Positions 5,166 through 5,299 of a DNA stretch of 5,299 nucleotides are shown here, in pieces. How positions within the stretch are numbered: position 1 is the first letter of the stretch; the number at the start of each line of letters is the position of its first letter. The stretch is from the NCBI GenBank assembly GCA_002428415.1, contig DIWI01000111.1:1-5299 (forward strand), read 5' to 3'. Made by a program: the position numbers and the translations under genes. This DNA is from Clostridiaceae bacterium UBA6110. Lineage in GTDB: Bacteria > Bacillota > Clostridia > Clostridiales > Clostridiaceae. Below the pieces are notes generated by a model. The model made no database searches. It saw only the letters and a program-made list of their open reading frames with translations, and was not told the DNA's origin.

Positions 5166-5299
5166 TCAGACCGCCAGATATTCCTGGACGGCGGTTTTAA
5201 CTGCATCTTCAATGCGGTCGTATGTGGTTATCGAGGTTATTCCCCTGCTTCGCAGCTTTTCCTTTGGCGCTTCACCGATTCGCATCGATACAACGGCAG
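5166..5299 (-). CDS. nifB: C-terminal end of a NifB/NifX-like protein (cut by window edge)
   Basis: Only the last 43 codons and the stop lie in the window. They read AVVSMRIGEAPKEKLRSRGI, then TTYDRIEDAVKTAVQEYLAV. This matches the end of the dinitrogenase iron-molybdenum cofactor-binding domain (NifX/NafY/NifB C-terminal family), where a strand ending in RIGE-P is followed by a helix, a short strand and a final helix. In diazotrophs the domain ends many NifB proteins, which make the NifB-co core of FeMo-cofactor, and in C. pasteurianum NifB is fused to NifN. Given the neighbours, NifB or NifN-B is the best guess, but a stand-alone NifX-type protein cannot be excluded from this fragment. The next gene begins 14 bases downstream, so they form one transcript. 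Confidence 0.65.
   Translation of the reverse strand, partial: AVVSMRIGEAPKEKLRSRGITSITTYDRIEDAVKTAVQEYLAV

Noticed and set aside
1..5299. CRISPR array, tRNA, rRNA, intact insertion sequence or attachment site
   Set aside because: I saw no regularly spaced direct repeats, no tRNA-like fold with conserved T-loop bases, no transposase or integrase frame, and no paired direct repeats flanking the AbiE cassette.

Overview
The window looks like chromosomal DNA from an anaerobic, nitrogen-fixing member of the Clostridia (Firmicutes). The main evidence is on the minus strand at the right end. It holds a homocitrate synthase split into two genes (nifV-omega then nifV-alpha), an arrangement known from Clostridium pasteurianum. 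Directly upstream is a 102-residue thioredoxin-like [2Fe-2S] ferredoxin closely resembling the C. pasteurianum protein that interacts with nitrogenase. Shine-Dalgarno sequences are strong throughout, as is usual in Firmicutes. I cannot name a species.

Layout, left to right. (1) 1-446: a small plus-strand gene of the DUF6506 type, with a candidate promoter, a good ribosome binding site and a clear intrinsic terminator. (2) 447-781: no convincing gene; a few inverted repeats. (3) 782-2558, minus strand: an AT-richer AbiE-type (type IV) toxin-antitoxin cassette. The antitoxin abiEi is intact and has an 11-bp perfect inverted repeat just upstream, a likely operator. The toxin abiEii is a pseudogene with three independent lesions: a frameshift near 1686, an in-frame TAG at 1615-1617, and a frameshift near 1393. 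(4) 2559-3002: no convincing gene; one stretch could fold into a branched structure. (5) 3003-5299, minus strand: the downstream end of a nif operon. In transcription order it holds the C-terminal end of a NifB/NifX-like protein (cut by the window edge), the ferredoxin, a 13-bp intercistronic hairpin, nifV-omega, and nifV-alpha overlapping it by 41 nt.

How the parts work together. NifV makes homocitrate, the organic ligand of the iron-molybdenum cofactor. NifB makes the iron-sulfur core of that cofactor. The ferredoxin probably serves nitrogenase or its assembly. The right half is therefore a cofactor and electron-transfer section of a nif operon. The AbiE cassette appears to be an acquired defence module that settled next to the nif operon and lost its toxin, leaving a lone antitoxin/repressor.

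I found no clearly new system. The most informative items are the decayed toxin beside an intact antitoxin and operator, the overlapping split nifV, and the hairpin inside the nif operon.
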